Part shown: one piece after another, positions 63,549-64,000 of the stretch
How positions within the stretch are numbered: the stretch's first letter is position 1
Layout: each line of letters starts with the position of its first letter
The notes under the pieces: generated by a model
What the model saw: the letters and a program-made list of their open reading frames with translations, nothing else
What the model was told of the DNA's origin: nothing
Databases searched by the model: none
NCBI RefSeq assembly: GCF_002078875.1
Contig: NC_034410.1
Location: forward strand, 97,610,384 to 97,674,383
DNA: 64,000 nucleotides
Direction: 5' to 3'
DNA from: Numida meleagris
Taxonomy: Eukaryota > Chordata > Aves > Galliformes > Numididae
Position numbers and translations under genes: made by a program

Positions 63549-64000
63549 CTCAATACCCTGCTGCTAGGCTATTTAGTGATAAAATCTGGTATAATAAAAT
63601 ATTAATTACAGCTGAAAGGTTGGGTGAGAAATATGAACTCAATTACAGTCCCATTTTGTGAACAAAGGGCAGGGTGAAAAAATCCTTCAGTTATAGAGGG
63701 CTGGGATAATAACAGAACAACTAGAACATTAGACTCAAGCTGAGTACTCCCTAAAAGGCCACCTGTTATTAATCTTCACATCAGGCACAGAATTTCAAGT
63801 AAATTAGGTCAGGATGAAAGATATTTTCTGCTGATTTTTTTGGACTAACTAATTTAAGGATTTCTTTATCTGAGCACTTTTTTTCTTTGATGTCATTGCA
63901 ATTTAGTAATTAGAAATTTGTAACAAGCGTAAGGACACAGCAATTATAATTAAAGGTTAGATACTATACACACTGTACAAAAGTGTCACCTTTCATGGTA

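Larger units (their letters stand above)
51252..64000 (-). other. PTPRM: PTPRM intron 5' of the FN3 exon (partial)
   Basis: The intron ends at the CTCATAG acceptor and is at least 12.7 kb long. I looked for the preceding FN3 exon, whose protein should end close to the VYQ junction, and did not find it, so it is probably outside the window. Most repeats of the window are here: a CR1 tail remnant at 55.24 kb, a mariner end at 56.1 kb, CR1 pieces at 58.7 and 59.6 kb, and a hAT element with a nested mariner at 62.1-63.2 kb. 51.3-55.2 kb shows no recognised element. Confidence 0.85.

Noticed and set aside
1..64000. CRISPR arrays, operons, tRNA or rRNA genes, phage-like or bacterial systems
   Set aside because: No regularly spaced repeats, no ribosome-binding-site-led gene chains and no cloverleaf sequence seen. 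All evidence is for a vertebrate intron.

Overview
The window is vertebrate nuclear DNA: AT-rich and almost entirely non-coding, with canonical GT-AG spliced exons and a bird-type repeat load. Several CR1 LINE pieces carry the ATTCTATG-type tail, and two Galluhop-like mariner pieces carry inverted repeats reading GGCTGCTCCAAAAGTAAT or similar. CR1 together with Galluhop-type mariners points to a galliform bird such as chicken, turkey or a relative. The species is inferred, not proven.

The window lies inside one gene on the minus strand, PTPRM (receptor-type protein tyrosine phosphatase mu). Three exons are visible. In transcript order they are a 274-bp exon of the membrane-proximal fibronectin type III region (51251 down to 50978), a 37-bp exon (49830 down to 49794), and a 133-bp exon with the extracellular stalk and the transmembrane helix (28894 down to 28762). 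All three have consensus splice sites, and their phases join exactly (2-0, 0-1, 1-2) into one open frame. The introns between them are 1,147 bp and 20,899 bp. The flanking introns run off both ends of the window, with at least 28.8 kb on the 3' side and 12.7 kb on the 5' side. I found no other PTPRM exon and no other host gene.

The rest is intron and repeats. 1-28761 holds a CR1 3' end near 2 kb, a duplicated 111-114 bp unit near 5.5 and 7.0 kb, and an internal CR1 piece near 26 kb. 28895-49793 holds two CR1 pieces (31.4 and 32.8-33.3 kb), a pair of adjacent hairpins at 33.9 kb, and an AT tract beside a GC-rich patch near 41 kb that resembles the left part of the hAT element at 62 kb. 51252-64000 holds a mariner fragment (56.1 kb), two CR1 3' ends (58.7 and 59.6 kb), and a hAT/Charlie-like DNA transposon (62.1-63.2 kb) interrupted by an internally deleted mariner.

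I see no sign of an undescribed multi-gene system. The observations most worth a second look are the nested transposons, the 41 kb/62 kb repeat relationship, the duplicated unit at 5.5/7.0 kb, the perfect inverted repeats, and a few intronic stretches that could be conserved regulatory DNA.
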